Shown: positions 1 through 9,147 of the stretch, in pieces
Position numbering within the stretch: the first letter of the stretch is position 1
How the letters are laid out: each line of letters opens with the position of its first letter
Assembly (NCBI GenBank): GCA_005882215.1
Contig: VBCK01000116.1
Coordinates: forward strand, 50,678-114,677
DNA: 64,000 nucleotides
Direction of reading: 5' to 3'
DNA from: Betaproteobacteria bacterium
GTDB lineage: Bacteria; Pseudomonadota; Gammaproteobacteria; Burkholderiales; Burkholderiaceae_F
Translations under genes and position numbers: made by a program
Notes under the pieces: model-generated
The model's input: only the letters and a program-made list of their open reading frames with translations
Told to the model about the DNA's origin: nothing
Databases searched by the model: none

Positions 1-2
1 TC

Positions 3-68
3 TGGGGAATCGTGTTCGAGCCGGAATCGAATGTATTCCTCGATCTGCAGGTCAACGGGTCGATTTGA
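3..68 (+). CDS. C-terminal end of an unidentified protein (cut by window edge)
   Basis: The first 66 bases read in one frame as a short protein-like tail ending QVNGSI and then TGA. The composition (hydrophobic and acidic alternation, no low-complexity runs) looks like a genuine C-terminus rather than a shadow, but only about 21 residues are visible. The gene would converge on the fhc operon. Function cannot be assigned. Confidence 0.3.
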   Translation, partial: WGIVFEPESNVFLDLQVNGSI

Positions 69-151
69 ATTCGAAGCGGGTCCGGCTGGCCGGCCCGGAA
101 ATCACTTGATGCCGGCAGGACCTTTGAGCTGCTGGGTCAGTTCGTAGCCGG

Positions 152-970
152 CTAACCCGGCCAGTGGATCAATTCACCCTGTCCCGCGAACGCCAGATCC
201 CCGACCCAGCGTCGGACACGGATCGACGGCCGGCTCAACGACGCGAACCGCGATGGCAGCTCCTTCCACGAGCGCGCCAGCAGCACCAGGAACCCGAGCG
301 GGAGCTCCCCGGCGTCGTTGAAGGTCGGCCCCGGCGAGGGCGGGGGCCCGGCGAACACGAGCGAGCCACGCCGCATCGCGAAGCCCGGCCGCGCGCCGCA
401 CGCGCCCAGCGCGGCGATCGTGCCGCCCTGCATCCGCGATCCGCAGTAATCGCCGCACGCGCCCTCGGCCAGGATCAAACCGCGCCGCATGTGATCGCCG
501 GCGCGGTCGCCCACCCGGCCGCCGACGATCACGACTCCGCCGCGCATTCCGCGGTGCTCGCCGGGCAGCGCCGCGCCCAGGTAATCGCCGGCATCTCCGC
601 CGATCCGCATTAAGCCCCCCACCAGCCCGCTCGCGGCGTACGCATCGACGCTTCCGCTCACGTCGATGCGGCCGCCGCGCATCCCGATGCCGAGGTAGGC
701 GCCGGCGCCACCCTCGACGCGTATCTGACCGTCCTGCATGCCGGCGCCGATCCGGTCCAGGCGCACGCCGTCGCCCTCGATCAGGATCCGGGGACCGGCC
801 GTGCCGCGCACGTCGAACCACTCGCCCACCGGCACGCTGCGGCGCCCGTAGGCGAGCGGCAGCCGCGCGACCGCGTCGGCGGTCTGCCCCGCCAGCCGCT
901 CCGGCGTCAGCAGCGACAGATCCAGCCGGAACGCTGGCGCCGCGCGCAGCCGCAACACCAGTTCTGTCAC
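152..970 (-). CDS. fhcC: Formyltransferase/hydrolase complex subunit C
   Basis: About 272 residues. The centre is a run of glycine-rich repeats of the GGxxxxGxxGxxxGxxMxGG kind, which forms the beta-helix shared by FwdC/FmdC and the C-terminal domain of glutamate synthase. It is the last gene of fhcB-A-D-C. In methylotrophs the Fhc complex takes the formyl group from formyl-H4MPT and releases formate through a methanofuran analogue in the cytoplasm. The start is GTG, overlapping the fhcD stop as GTGA, which implies translational coupling. The family and the operon context leave little doubt about the assignment. The reading frame immediately after the stop contains a second plausible protein tail (see findings). 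Confidence 0.93.
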   Translation of the reverse strand: MTELVLRLRAAPAFRLDLSLLTPERLAGQTADAVARLPLAYGRRSVPVGEWFDVRGTAGPRILIEGDGVRLDRIGAGMQDGQIRVEGGAGAYLGIGMRGGRIDVSGSVDAYAASGLVGGLMRIGGDAGDYLGAALPGEHRGMRGGVVIVGGRVGDRAGDHMRRGLILAEGACGDYCGSRMQGGTIAALGACGARPGFAMRRGSLVFAGPPPSPGPTFNDAGELPLGFLVLLARSWKELPSRFASLSRPSIRVRRWVGDLAFAGQGELIHWPG

Positions 971-1881
971 GGCAGCAGCGCCCGCAGCGGGAAGTGGAAC
1001 TTGCCGAGCTTGCCGCCGTAATTGCCTGCGCTCAGCCGCAGGATTCCGCCGGCAGCGCCCACAGCGCACACCGCCCGCAGTCCGGCCTGCATCGAATGGC
1101 GCACCGCCTCCTCGGTCAGGCCGTCGATCACGATTTCCAGAACGCATTCGACATCCGGCCCCAGCTCGGAGTCGACGCTGGCGCGCAGCGTTGGGCAGAA
1201 CGCGTGATTGGTCGATGCGATCAGCGCTTTGTACTTGGAGCCGACCTTGGAGCCGGAACGGGCGATGCCGCCCGGAAACGGCATGATCGCGCCGCTCACC
1301 CGTCGCATCGCCTCGATCGCGGCTTCCGCGGCCGCCAGTGCCTGCGAGGCGCCGGACGCGAGGATCAGGAAGTTGCCGCCCCCGATCGCGTCGCTCATCG
1401 CCGCCGTGTCCTCGGCGATGAACTCGCCGTCCATCACCGGAACGCGCCAGTAGTGGCGCCCCCCGATCACTTTCGATATCTGGTGACCGTCGCCGAAGTA
1501 GCGCAAGGTCTTGCCCAGCGGCAGCGGCCGGCCGCTGGCGATCCCGGAGAACACCGCGCTGGTCGGCGAGGTCAGGACGCATTGACCGACGCGCCGCTCC
1601 AGCTGCTTGGCGAGCTCGCTGCTGGAGGTTGCGAACAGCAGCACCGCAATGCCCGGCCGTCCGTCGGGCGTCCGCGCCCCGTCGAGCTCGCACTCGATGC
1701 CGGCCTCGAGGCCGCATCCGATCACCGAGGTCGCGAACCCCGTCATCGAGACGGCGGCCGTCCGGGCCCACCCCAGCGTTTGAGCCGTGATGATCAGGCG
1801 CGTGCCGCGCATCGCGAAGGCCTCCGCGAAGGTGTCGTCCACCGAGACGCCGTTCACGATCACCTGCGGGCCTCGCGACAT
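967..1881 (-). CDS. fhcD: Formylmethanofuran:H4MPT formyltransferase, Fhc subunit D
   Basis: About 304 residues, the normal length of Ftr/FhcD. Within the Fhc complex it moves the formyl group from N5-formyl-H4MPT to the methanofuran analogue. Recognisable stretches include the N-terminal DTFAEAFAMR, FPGGIARSGSKVGSKYK in the middle and a C-terminal GGKLGKFHFPLR. The chosen ATG lies about 20 bp inside the 3' end of fhcA; an in-frame upstream extension gives an arginine-rich sequence atypical of the family, so the internal ATG is preferred. The gene overlaps both neighbours, consistent with a single fhc transcript. Confidence 0.95.
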   Translation of the reverse strand: MSRGPQVIVNGVSVDDTFAEAFAMRGTRLIITAQTLGWARTAAVSMTGFATSVIGCGLEAGIECELDGARTPDGRPGIAVLLFATSSSELAKQLERRVGQCVLTSPTSAVFSGIASGRPLPLGKTLRYFGDGHQISKVIGGRHYWRVPVMDGEFIAEDTAAMSDAIGGGNFLILASGASQALAAAEAAIEAMRRVSGAIMPFPGGIARSGSKVGSKYKALIASTNHAFCPTLRASVDSELGPDVECVLEIVIDGLTEEAVRHSMQAGLRAVCAVGAAGGILRLSAGNYGGKLGKFHFPLRALLP

Positions 1882-3521
1882 GCGTGCACGATCAGCTCGG
1901 AACCGCACTCGCACAGTTCGTCGCGATCGATCCGGAAACCATCGGCCGAGGTGGTCTGGTAGCGCTCGAAGTATTCGGCCACCTCGGCCTCGATCGAGCG
2001 GTCGTATTCCGGCTTGACCGCGTGCACGCTGCCGCGGGTGACCGCTACCAGGCGCCCGTCGCGCACGATCATCTGGCCGTCCTTGAATACGTATTCGGGC
2101 GTCCTGAACATCCGCTCGCGGTCGGGATCATCGCGGTACACGACGATGTCGGCCGCGGCGCCGGCGCCCAGATGTCCGCGGTCGGCCAGGCCGAGAGTGC
2201 GCGCAGGCCCCGCGCGCGTCATGATCGCGATCTCGTACAGCGAGTACTCGCGCGTCAGGCTGCCGAGGATCGAGGCGGCGCGCGCGTCCGGATTGATCTT
2301 CTCGAACATCTCGTTGCGAAACGCGCGGTCCGCAAGGAGCCGGATCAGGTGCGGGTAGGTGGTGAATGGGGCGCCGTTCGGATGGTCGGTCGTCAGGAAG
2401 ATCCGCCAGGGATCGCGCACCGACAGGAAGATTTCCAGCCCGATAGCCCACTGCAGCGCATTGACGAAGCTCTGGTCGCGGTAGCGGAACGGTACGACGC
2501 CGCAGCCGGCGTCGCACTCGATATCCATGATCACCGATTTGCGCGGTGAGCCGACGTCCGCGTTGCGAAACTGCGCCATGCTGTCGCCGGAGGCGGTCAC
2601 GGTCTGGCCGAACATGATCTGCCCGACGTCGGCGCTCACGTTCGGATTCGCGTTGATCGCCTCGGCGATGCGGCCCGCCGCCGAGGAGAACTTGCGATCG
2701 CCCTCGGTGCCATAGCTGTGAAACTGGACATGCGTCAGGTGGATCGGCAAGCCTTCGGCCGCCCCGATCGTGGCCAGCGTCGTATCGACGTTGCCCGGCA
2801 CGCCCAGATTGCAGCCGTGCACGTGCAGGCCGTGCGGCACGCCCAGTTCGTGAACGGCCCGTGTGAGCGCGTGCAGCACCCGGCGCGGAGTGACGCGGTA
2901 ATAGGCGTGCTCCTCATCGACGTCAAGGCTGCGCTGGTTGAACTTGAACGCGCTGATTCCGCCCGGATTGACCACCTTGATCGCGATCGAATGCGTGCAG
3001 TCCAGCACCCAGGCCACGTAGTCGTTGATCCGTGACTGCGGCTGTCCCGCGGCCAGCATCCGCAGGAAGAAGTCGTCGTTGCCCAGCAGCGCATAGCACC
3101 CTTTGTCGACGATGGGAGTGTCGCCCAGCTCCAGGTGCGTCTGGCGCGCGTTGATCGGCAGCATGGCCGGCTCGAAGCAGGCGGTGTACCCCATTTCGGC
3201 GTAGCGATAGCCGGTTGCCAGCGTGCCGGGCGTCGCGTGGCCGCAGCTGGATCGGGTCAGCGCGGTTCGCGGATCGCAAGCCTGCCGGTGGTCCTCGGGC
3301 AGCAGCAGCCGCGCGAGGTTCACCTTGCCGCCGCCGATGTGCGTATGCAGGTCGATCGCACCCGCCATCACGATGCGGCCAGACACGTCGAGCGTCTGTG
3401 CGGCCGCCGCATCGGCCGGCGGGTCGATGATGCGTCCGTCGCGCACGTAGACGTCGCGCGCTTGCCCGTCGATTCCATGCGCCGGATCCATCATCCGGCC
3501 GCCGGCCAGCCGCATCAGCAT
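1860..3521 (-). CDS. fhcA: Formyltransferase/hydrolase complex subunit A (amidohydrolase)
   Basis: 553 residues, matching FwdA/FmdA/FhcA. The metal-binding DLHTHIGGGK motif near residue 60 is the HxH of the amidohydrolase fold, and histidine-rich stretches such as HGLHVHG and HLTHVQFHSYG follow. Known role: hydrolysis of formyl-methanofuran to formate. The ATG overlaps the fhcB stop (TGATG), so the two subunits are probably translationally coupled. Confidence 0.95.
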   Translation of the reverse strand: MLMRLAGGRMMDPAHGIDGQARDVYVRDGRIIDPPADAAAAQTLDVSGRIVMAGAIDLHTHIGGGKVNLARLLLPEDHRQACDPRTALTRSSCGHATPGTLATGYRYAEMGYTACFEPAMLPINARQTHLELGDTPIVDKGCYALLGNDDFFLRMLAAGQPQSRINDYVAWVLDCTHSIAIKVVNPGGISAFKFNQRSLDVDEEHAYYRVTPRRVLHALTRAVHELGVPHGLHVHGCNLGVPGNVDTTLATIGAAEGLPIHLTHVQFHSYGTEGDRKFSSAAGRIAEAINANPNVSADVGQIMFGQTVTASGDSMAQFRNADVGSPRKSVIMDIECDAGCGVVPFRYRDQSFVNALQWAIGLEIFLSVRDPWRIFLTTDHPNGAPFTTYPHLIRLLADRAFRNEMFEKINPDARAASILGSLTREYSLYEIAIMTRAGPARTLGLADRGHLGAGAAADIVVYRDDPDRERMFRTPEYVFKDGQMIVRDGRLVAVTRGSVHAVKPEYDRSIEAEVAEYFERYQTTSADGFRIDRDELCECGSELIVHACREARR

Positions 3522-4810
3522 CAGGGCAATTCCTGACAGATGGCGCGCAAGACGCGCGCGCAGGAGGCCCGCTCGCTCGGGCGCGTCGCCACCAGGCGCA
3601 TCGTCAGCACCTTGTCGGTTCTTACCAGGTGGCCGGCATGGTCGAGGCCGGGGGTCGCGACCGGAAAATACACGTCGGCGCGGTCGGCGGCGGCCGCATT
3701 CGGGCCCGCGAGAAGGATCAGCGGCGCTTCAAGATCCTCTGGCGGCGGCAGATCCGACAGCGTCGAGATCCACGTCAGCGCGTCCGCCTCGCGGCGGGCC
3801 AGCAGCCGGCGCGCGTCGAACAGGTAAGGATCGTATTCGGGCCGGCCGGTCGCGAAGCTGGTCCGAAACGGACAGCCGACCTGCCACAGCAGCACGGCGT
3901 CGGCCGTCAGGTCGGCTTCGCTGCCGCCCAGCGGAACTCCCGAAAAGCGCGTTGTGCGGCTCAGCGCCGCCAGCGTGCGCTGGATCGCTTGCACGCTCAG
4001 TTCGGCGTGCGGGAAGTTCAGGTCGGCTGCGGCCCAGACGAGCACGCCGTAGCGGGCCGCCTGCATCGCGTTCGACAGCTCGCGCAACCGCTCGAGCGGC
4101 ACCGAACCGGCGTGCTGTGCATCCAGCCGGACGCCGGCCACCAAGGCGCCCAGCGCGCCGAGCACATCGGGCAGCTCCGGCTGCCCGCATGCGATCCAAT
4201 CGGTGCGCCCCGGGGCGTCCGGCGGCGGCCGCGCACCGAGGAAGATCGAGCGGCGATCCTTGTCCTTCAGGCCGAACAGGGTTCCTCCCGGCGCGGCGAT
4301 CCGCTCGAAAAAGCGGGGAAAGCGGCTGATCACGTCGGTTCCGACGACCACCAGCAGGTCGGCCCGATTGCGCACTTCCGCCAGCGTGGTCGTGATCGCG
4401 CCGCGATCCTGGAACGCCAGCAGATTGCGGAACTTGGCCGTGGATCCTGCGTGATCGAGCACGGCGCCGCAACGGTCGGCCAGCTCGACAGCGGCGCGCA
4501 TGCCGGCTACGTCGGTAGCGAGTCCTCCGATCAGCGGTTGCACGGCCTCGCGCAGGATCTTGGCCGCAGCCTCGACAGCCTGCTCGAACGTCGCGGCAGA
4601 TCCGCCCACGCGCGCCGAATCCTGCCCCGCAGCCGACTGGCGCGCGAAGCCTGCCCGGCTCAATTCGCAGCCGCGCGCCGAGACACTGACGGTCCCACCG
4701 TCGGACGCGCTGACGCCCACGTCATCGCATAGCAGACCGCAGAACGGGCAAGTGCAGACTATGGCCGCGGCAGAGCGCTGTTGACTTCCGGTTTGGCTCG
4801 CGAGCATGCG
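3521..4810 (-). CDS. fhcB: Formyltransferase/hydrolase complex subunit B
   Basis: About 429 residues, first gene of the fhcB-A-D-C operon. The N-terminus carries CTCPFCGLLCDDV, followed by a molybdopterin oxidoreductase-like body (for example DLLVVVGTDVISRFPRFFER). In methylotrophic bacteria FhcB is structurally related to archaeal FwdB but the complex is considered a formyltransferase/hydrolase rather than a true dehydrogenase; that is family knowledge, not visible here. The start is the ATG giving MLASQTGSQQ; an upstream in-frame ATG would add about 54 low-complexity residues across the divergent promoter region. Confidence 0.92.
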   Translation of the reverse strand, partial: RMLASQTGSQQRSAAAIVCTCPFCGLLCDDVGVSASDGGTVSVSARGCELSRAGFARQSAAGQDSARVGGSAATFEQAVEAAAKILREAVQPLIGGLATDVAGMRAAVELADRCGAVLDHAGSTAKFRNLLAFQDRGAITTTLAEVRNRADLLVVVGTDVISRFPRFFERIAAPGGTLFGLKDKDRRSIFLGARPPPDAPGRTDWIACGQPELPDVLGALGALVAGVRLDAQHAGSVPLERLRELSNAMQAARYGVLVWAAADLNFPHAELSVQAIQRTLAALSRTTRFSGVPLGGSEADLTADAVLLWQVGCPFRTSFATGRPEYDPYLFDARRLLARREADALTWISTLSDLPPPEDLEAPLILLAGPNAAAADRADVYFPVATPGLDHAGHLVRTDKVLTMRLVATRPSERASCARVLRAICQELP

Positions 4811-4970
4811 GCGATTGTAGCCACGAGGACGTTGAGCCTGGCAGGCACATCCAGGGTAGTATCCTTCGCGCGGGGAGGATCGGCTTCGAGTAGGCTGCGA
4901 GCCCCTGAAGCTTCCCCCGCGGCCTTCATGGGACCGCGCTTGCTGCCACGCGGCCGACACGGATAGAACC

Positions 4971-5993
4971 ATGCAAAGCCCGGCTGGTGCATCCCGTCAC
5001 GCAGTGCCGACCCCTGCTCATATCCGGGTCACGGCGCCGGCACGGCTGCACTTCGGTTTCGTCGACCTGCATGGCGGACTCGGTCGTCGCTTTGGCAGCC
5101 TCGGACTGGCGATCGACCGCCCGGCCGTGCGGCTGCGTGCGTCGCACGCGGCCGAAACCGAGGTCGTCGGTCCGGGAGCCGAGCGGGTTTCGCATGTATT
5201 GAGTGCGCTGAACCAGCGATACGGCGTCGACCTTGCAGCACGGGTCGAGATCGAGGAGGCGATCCCGTCGCATGCCGGTCTGGGTTCGGGAACGCAGATC
5301 ACGCTGGCCGCCGCGGTTGCGCTGTGCGCGCTGTCCGGACAGATCGTGTCGGTCCCGGAGCTGGCGCGAGGTTTGCAGCGCGGCGCGCGCTCCGGGATCG
5401 GTGCTGGCGTGTTCGAGCTGGGCGGCTTCGTCGTCGACGGCGGTCGCGGGGATGCCGATGCGGCCCCACCCGTTATCAGTCGGCTGCCGTTTCCGGAAGA
5501 CTGGCGCGTGGTGCTGCTGTTCGATCGGCAGCTGACCGGCCTGCACGGTGAAGGCGAAGTTGCGGCGTTCCGGGATCTGCCGCACTTCCCAGAGCGCGAG
5601 GCCGAGCGCCTGGCGCGCCTGGTGTTGATGAAGCTGCTGCCGGCCCTGGCCGAAGCGCGTCTCGAGGAATTCGGTGCCGCGCTGACCCAGTTGCAGCAAA
5701 GGATCGGTGATCACTTTGCCCCGGCGCAGGGCGGGCGCTATGCGAGCCGGCGCGTCGAGCGTGGCCTACAACGGCTGGCCGACTGGGGCGCCGCAGCCTA
5801 CGGCCAGAGCTCCTGGGGTCCGACTGGATTTGCGATCTTCGGCGGGCAGGCGGCGGCCGAAGCCGCGGTGCAGCGCCTGTCCGGTGCGCGCGATGGCATC
5901 GAAGCCGAATCGATCGAGATCGCGCGCGGGTGCAACCGCGGCGCTCAATTGCATCCGGTGTATGCGATCGCGGGCCGGGCGGTCGCGGCCTGA
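4971..5993 (+). CDS. Beta-ribofuranosylaminobenzene 5'-phosphate synthase
   Basis: 340 residues of the GHMP-kinase-fold beta-RFAP synthase family (MptG, called orf4 in methylotroph clusters). It catalyses the committed step of H4MPT synthesis, condensing 4-hydroxybenzoate or pABA with PRPP. Visible marks are ARLHFGFVDLHGG near the N-terminus, the GHMP loop IPSHAGLGSGTQ near residue 95, RSGIGAGVFELGGFVVDGG, and SSWGPTGFAIF near the C-terminus. It is divergent from fhcB across about 160 bp and starts the plus-strand H4MPT gene run. Confidence 0.92.
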   Translation: MQSPAGASRHAVPTPAHIRVTAPARLHFGFVDLHGGLGRRFGSLGLAIDRPAVRLRASHAAETEVVGPGAERVSHVLSALNQRYGVDLAARVEIEEAIPSHAGLGSGTQITLAAAVALCALSGQIVSVPELARGLQRGARSGIGAGVFELGGFVVDGGRGDADAAPPVISRLPFPEDWRVVLLFDRQLTGLHGEGEVAAFRDLPHFPEREAERLARLVLMKLLPALAEARLEEFGAALTQLQQRIGDHFAPAQGGRYASRRVERGLQRLADWGAAAYGQSSWGPTGFAIFGGQAAAEAAVQRLSGARDGIEAESIEIARGCNRGAQLHPVYAIAGRAVAA

Positions 5994-6041
5994 GCGGGCC
6001 GCTCGGGCCCATTCCCATTTGCGCAATCAAGGTCGATTTTG

Positions 6042-6953
6042 ATGGAACATCGGTACATCCTGCATTTCCTGACGCCCGCGCGCCACGCCAGTCCGTTCGA
6101 CGTGAACATGGCGCTGGACGCGGGGTTCGATTCCGTGATGCCGTATACGCAGGTGACCATTGATGACGTGGCCCCGCTGACGCAGGACGCGATCTTCTCG
6201 CGCGGCCCGAACGGAGTCAGACGGACCGGCATCTTCATCGGGGGCCGCGAGGTCGAGCTGGCGCATGAGATGCTCGAGACGGCTCAGGCGGCCATGGTGC
6301 CGCCGTTCGAGGCGTCGGTGTTCGCCGATCCGAGCGGTGCCTACACGACGGCCGCCGCGATGGTGGCCGAGGTCGAGCGCCTGCTCAGGGCCTCCAACCG
6401 CGCGGGCTTGCAGGGACTGAATGTCGTCGTCTACGGCATCGGCCCGGTCGGGGTCTGCTCGGCGGTGCTGGCCGCCGGCGCCGGCGCCCAGGTGACGATC
6501 GTTTCGCACAACAGCGAGGTGCGGGCGCGCAGCGTGGCCGCGATGTGCCAGGCCCGCTTTGGCGCGATGATCCGGGGCCGCTCTGCGAGCGACTCGGAGC
6601 AGAAACGTTCGATGCTCGGCGACTGCCACGTGTTGCTGTCGTGCGGCAAAGCGGGGGTGCGGCTGTTCAGTCGCGACGAGCTGGCCGCGGCGCGCGAGCT
6701 GCTGGTGGCGGCCGACGTGAACGCGGTGCCGCCGGAGGGGATTGAAGGCGTCGGCGCGATGGACCGCGGCAAGCCGCTGGTGGCCGGATCGGGCCGCGCG
6801 CTCGGCATCGGGGCCCTGGCCATTGGCAACGTCAAATTCAAGGTGCAGCGGGCTCTGTTCGAGAAAATGCGTTCATCAGATCGCCCCGTGTTCCTGGATT
6901 TTCGCGACGCCTTCGAACTGGCTCGCGAACCGAGCCCCGACTCGGGACACTAG
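6042..6953 (+). CDS. mtdB: Methylene-H4MPT dehydrogenase
   Basis: 303 residues. The enzyme oxidises methylene-H4MPT to methenyl-H4MPT using NAD(P)+, and is the first redox step after Fae. The Rossmann region reads NVVVYGIGPVGVCSAVLAAGAGAQV around residues 128-150, and PYTQVTIDDV and VFADPSGAYTTAAAMVAEVE are typical of MtdA/MtdB. The ATG is preferred over the TTG one codon upstream; a weak AAGG lies about 9 bases before it. Position between beta-RFAP synthase and the ATP-grasp/mch pair fits MtdB rather than folate-linked MtdA. Confidence 0.93.
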   Translation: MEHRYILHFLTPARHASPFDVNMALDAGFDSVMPYTQVTIDDVAPLTQDAIFSRGPNGVRRTGIFIGGREVELAHEMLETAQAAMVPPFEASVFADPSGAYTTAAAMVAEVERLLRASNRAGLQGLNVVVYGIGPVGVCSAVLAAGAGAQVTIVSHNSEVRARSVAAMCQARFGAMIRGRSASDSEQKRSMLGDCHVLLSCGKAGVRLFSRDELAAARELLVAADVNAVPPEGIEGVGAMDRGKPLVAGSGRALGIGALAIGNVKFKVQRALFEKMRSSDRPVFLDFRDAFELAREPSPDSGH

Positions 6954-7009
6954 CGCCTGCGGCCGATCGACTGGAAGCGGTCTGACCGGGCACTGCGCGA
7001 ACCGATCCG

Positions 7010-8245
7010 ATGTCTGAAGCGGACCGCTTTCTGGTGGTGGCGCACTCGGCGCGTTTGCTCGTGCAGTCTGCCGCGCGCGCGCGCCATCCGGTGTGCGCGT
7101 TGGATCTGTTCGACGACGCCGACACCGGCCGCTTTGCGCTGCACAGCGAGGCGGCGCAGCCGCGCGCCGGCGAGGGGGCGGGATTCGATCGGCAGGACCT
7201 GCTGCTACGGGCTGCCCGGCTGTGTCCACCATCACGATGCCTCGGACTGGTCTACGGGGCCGGCTTCGAGGACGACACCGAGACGCTGGCGCTGCTGGCC
7301 CGAGGCCGCGAGCTGCTCGGCAATCCGCCCGAGCTGGTCGCGCGTCTGAAGGATCCGGCCGAATTCTTCGGCCTGCTGGACCGGCTGGGCATTGCGCATC
7401 CGCCGACCGTGTTGGCGCGGCCCGAGCGGCGTCGCGGCTGGCTGTTCAAGCGGCGCGGCGCGACCGGGGGCTCTCACGTGGTCGACGCCTCGTTGGTGGA
7501 CTGCGATTCGGCCGCGCGGGACGGATATTTCCAGCGCCGCGCAGCGGGTCGGAACCTGTCGCTGCTGTTTCTGGCCAATGGCCGGCGCGCCGAGGTGATC
7601 GGCATTTCGCGCCAGCTGACGCGAGGCGTCGGCGATCGGCGATACACCTACGCAGGAGCCGTGGGTCCAATCGGCGTTCCGGCTGCGGTGTCCCGCACCC
7701 TTCGCGATGCGCTGCAGGCGCTCATCGAGCACACCGGACTGGTCGGCTGCAACAGCGTCGACTTTCTGTTGGACGACGATCGTCCGGCCGTTCTCGAGAT
7801 CAACCCGCGCCCGTCGGCAACGATGGACTTGTACGACGCGGATTGGCCCGACGGGCTGTTCGATGCACACTTGAACGCCTGTCGCGGGCGCTTGCCCCGC
7901 GGCTCGCGCGCGAGCCCCGCAAGGCCGGTGCGGGCCCATGGGATCGTCTACGCCCGCGCCCGGCTGCGCATTGCGTCCAACATTGGATTCCCAGCCTGGT
8001 GCAGCGATATTCCGCGCCCCGGCAGCGACCTTGCGATCGATGTGCCGGTCTGTACCGTGCACGCCGGCGGCACTGATGCGCGGGCGGCACTGCGGCAGTT
8101 GAGCCGGCGCCGGCGCCAGACCGAGCTCAGGCTCACAGGACAACCGGATTCGGAGGAGACCGAGAATGAATGCAACCATCGCGCGCCCGAGCGTCAATCG
8201 CACCGCGGCTCCCTTGGTCGCGTCGCTGCTGGAACGCCGCAGTGA
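7010..8245 (+). CDS. ATP-grasp family protein of H4MPT-linked C1 cluster
   Basis: 411 residues with an ATP-grasp fold: nucleotide-binding lysine region RRGWLFKRRGATGGSHVV, and the metal-binding C-terminal motif FLLDDDRPAVLEINPRPSATMDLY near residue 265. This family is found with mch and fae in methylotroph H4MPT clusters and is thought to act in cofactor synthesis; the substrate is not established. The frame continues about 80 bp into mch, ending in a basic tail that reads through the mch start, an unusually long overlap (see findings). Confidence 0.8.
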   Translation: MSEADRFLVVAHSARLLVQSAARARHPVCALDLFDDADTGRFALHSEAAQPRAGEGAGFDRQDLLLRAARLCPPSRCLGLVYGAGFEDDTETLALLARGRELLGNPPELVARLKDPAEFFGLLDRLGIAHPPTVLARPERRRGWLFKRRGATGGSHVVDASLVDCDSAARDGYFQRRAAGRNLSLLFLANGRRAEVIGISRQLTRGVGDRRYTYAGAVGPIGVPAAVSRTLRDALQALIEHTGLVGCNSVDFLLDDDRPAVLEINPRPSATMDLYDADWPDGLFDAHLNACRGRLPRGSRASPARPVRAHGIVYARARLRIASNIGFPAWCSDIPRPGSDLAIDVPVCTVHAGGTDARAALRQLSRRRRQTELRLTGQPDSEETENECNHRAPERQSHRGSLGRVAAGTPQ

Positions 8246-9137
8246 ACTGCGGCTGGACGTGCGCAGACACGACACTGGCGCAACGCTGGTCGACGCCGGA
8301 ATCAGGGCGCCCGGCGGCTTGGAGGCCGGACGGCGCATCGCTGAAATCTGCATGGGCGGTCTGGGGCAGGTTCAGTTGACCGCCAGCAGGGGACAATGGC
8401 CCATCACGCTGTCGGTCACCGCCAACGATCCGGTACTCGCCTGCCTGGCCTCACAGTACGCGGGGTGGTCACTGTCCAGCGGCACCGGCAAGACCCGGTT
8501 TCATGCGCTCGGGTCGGGACCGGCGCGCGCGCTGGCCGTCAAGGAAGCGCTGTTCGAGGAGTTGGGATATCGCGATCAGGCATCGTCGACCTACCTGGTT
8601 CTTGAGGTCGACCGCGAGCCGCCGGCGGAAGTGGTCGAGAAGGTGGTGCGCGACTGTCAAGTCGGGCCGGAGCAGTTGACGATCGTCTTGACGCCCACCA
8701 ATAGCCTGGCGGGTATGGTGCAGATCATTGCGCGCGTACTGGAAGTGGGAATGCACAAAGCGCACACGCTGGGATTCCCCCTGGGTGCGGTGGTGGACGG
8801 CGCGGCCACCGCCCCGCTGGCCCCGCCTGGCTCGGATACATTGACTGCGATGGGGCGAAGTAACGATGCGATCCTGTTCGGCGGCATCGTTCAACTGTTC
8901 GTTCGATGCGAGGACGCGGCCGCCGAGGGTCTCGCGGGTCAGCTCCACAGCCAGGGGTCGCGCGATTACGGCAAGCCGTTTGGGGCGATCTTCAAGGATT
9001 ACGGCTTCGACTTCTACAAGATCGATCCGATGCTGTTCGCGCCCGCGGTTGCGATCGTGACGAATCTCGCGTCGGGACGCACGTTCCGGGCTGGCGCTCT
9101 GAACGACGAACTGCTGATGCAGTCGTTCGCCTCGTAA
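8166..9137 (+). CDS. mch: Methenyl-H4MPT cyclohydrolase
   Basis: 323 residues, the standard Mch length. It converts methenyl-H4MPT to formyl-H4MPT, between MtdB and Fhc. Conserved blocks include SGTGKTRFHALGSGPARALA, FGGIVQLFV and a C-terminal KDYGFDFYKIDPMLFAPA. The ATG is preceded by GGAGG at a good distance, so this start is secure despite overlapping the ATP-grasp frame. Confidence 0.96.
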   Translation: MNATIARPSVNRTAAPLVASLLERRSELRLDVRRHDTGATLVDAGIRAPGGLEAGRRIAEICMGGLGQVQLTASRGQWPITLSVTANDPVLACLASQYAGWSLSSGTGKTRFHALGSGPARALAVKEALFEELGYRDQASSTYLVLEVDREPPAEVVEKVVRDCQVGPEQLTIVLTPTNSLAGMVQIIARVLEVGMHKAHTLGFPLGAVVDGAATAPLAPPGSDTLTAMGRSNDAILFGGIVQLFVRCEDAAAEGLAGQLHSQGSRDYGKPFGAIFKDYGFDFYKIDPMLFAPAVAIVTNLASGRTFRAGALNDELLMQSFAS

Positions 9138-9147
9138 CGCTCGCTCG

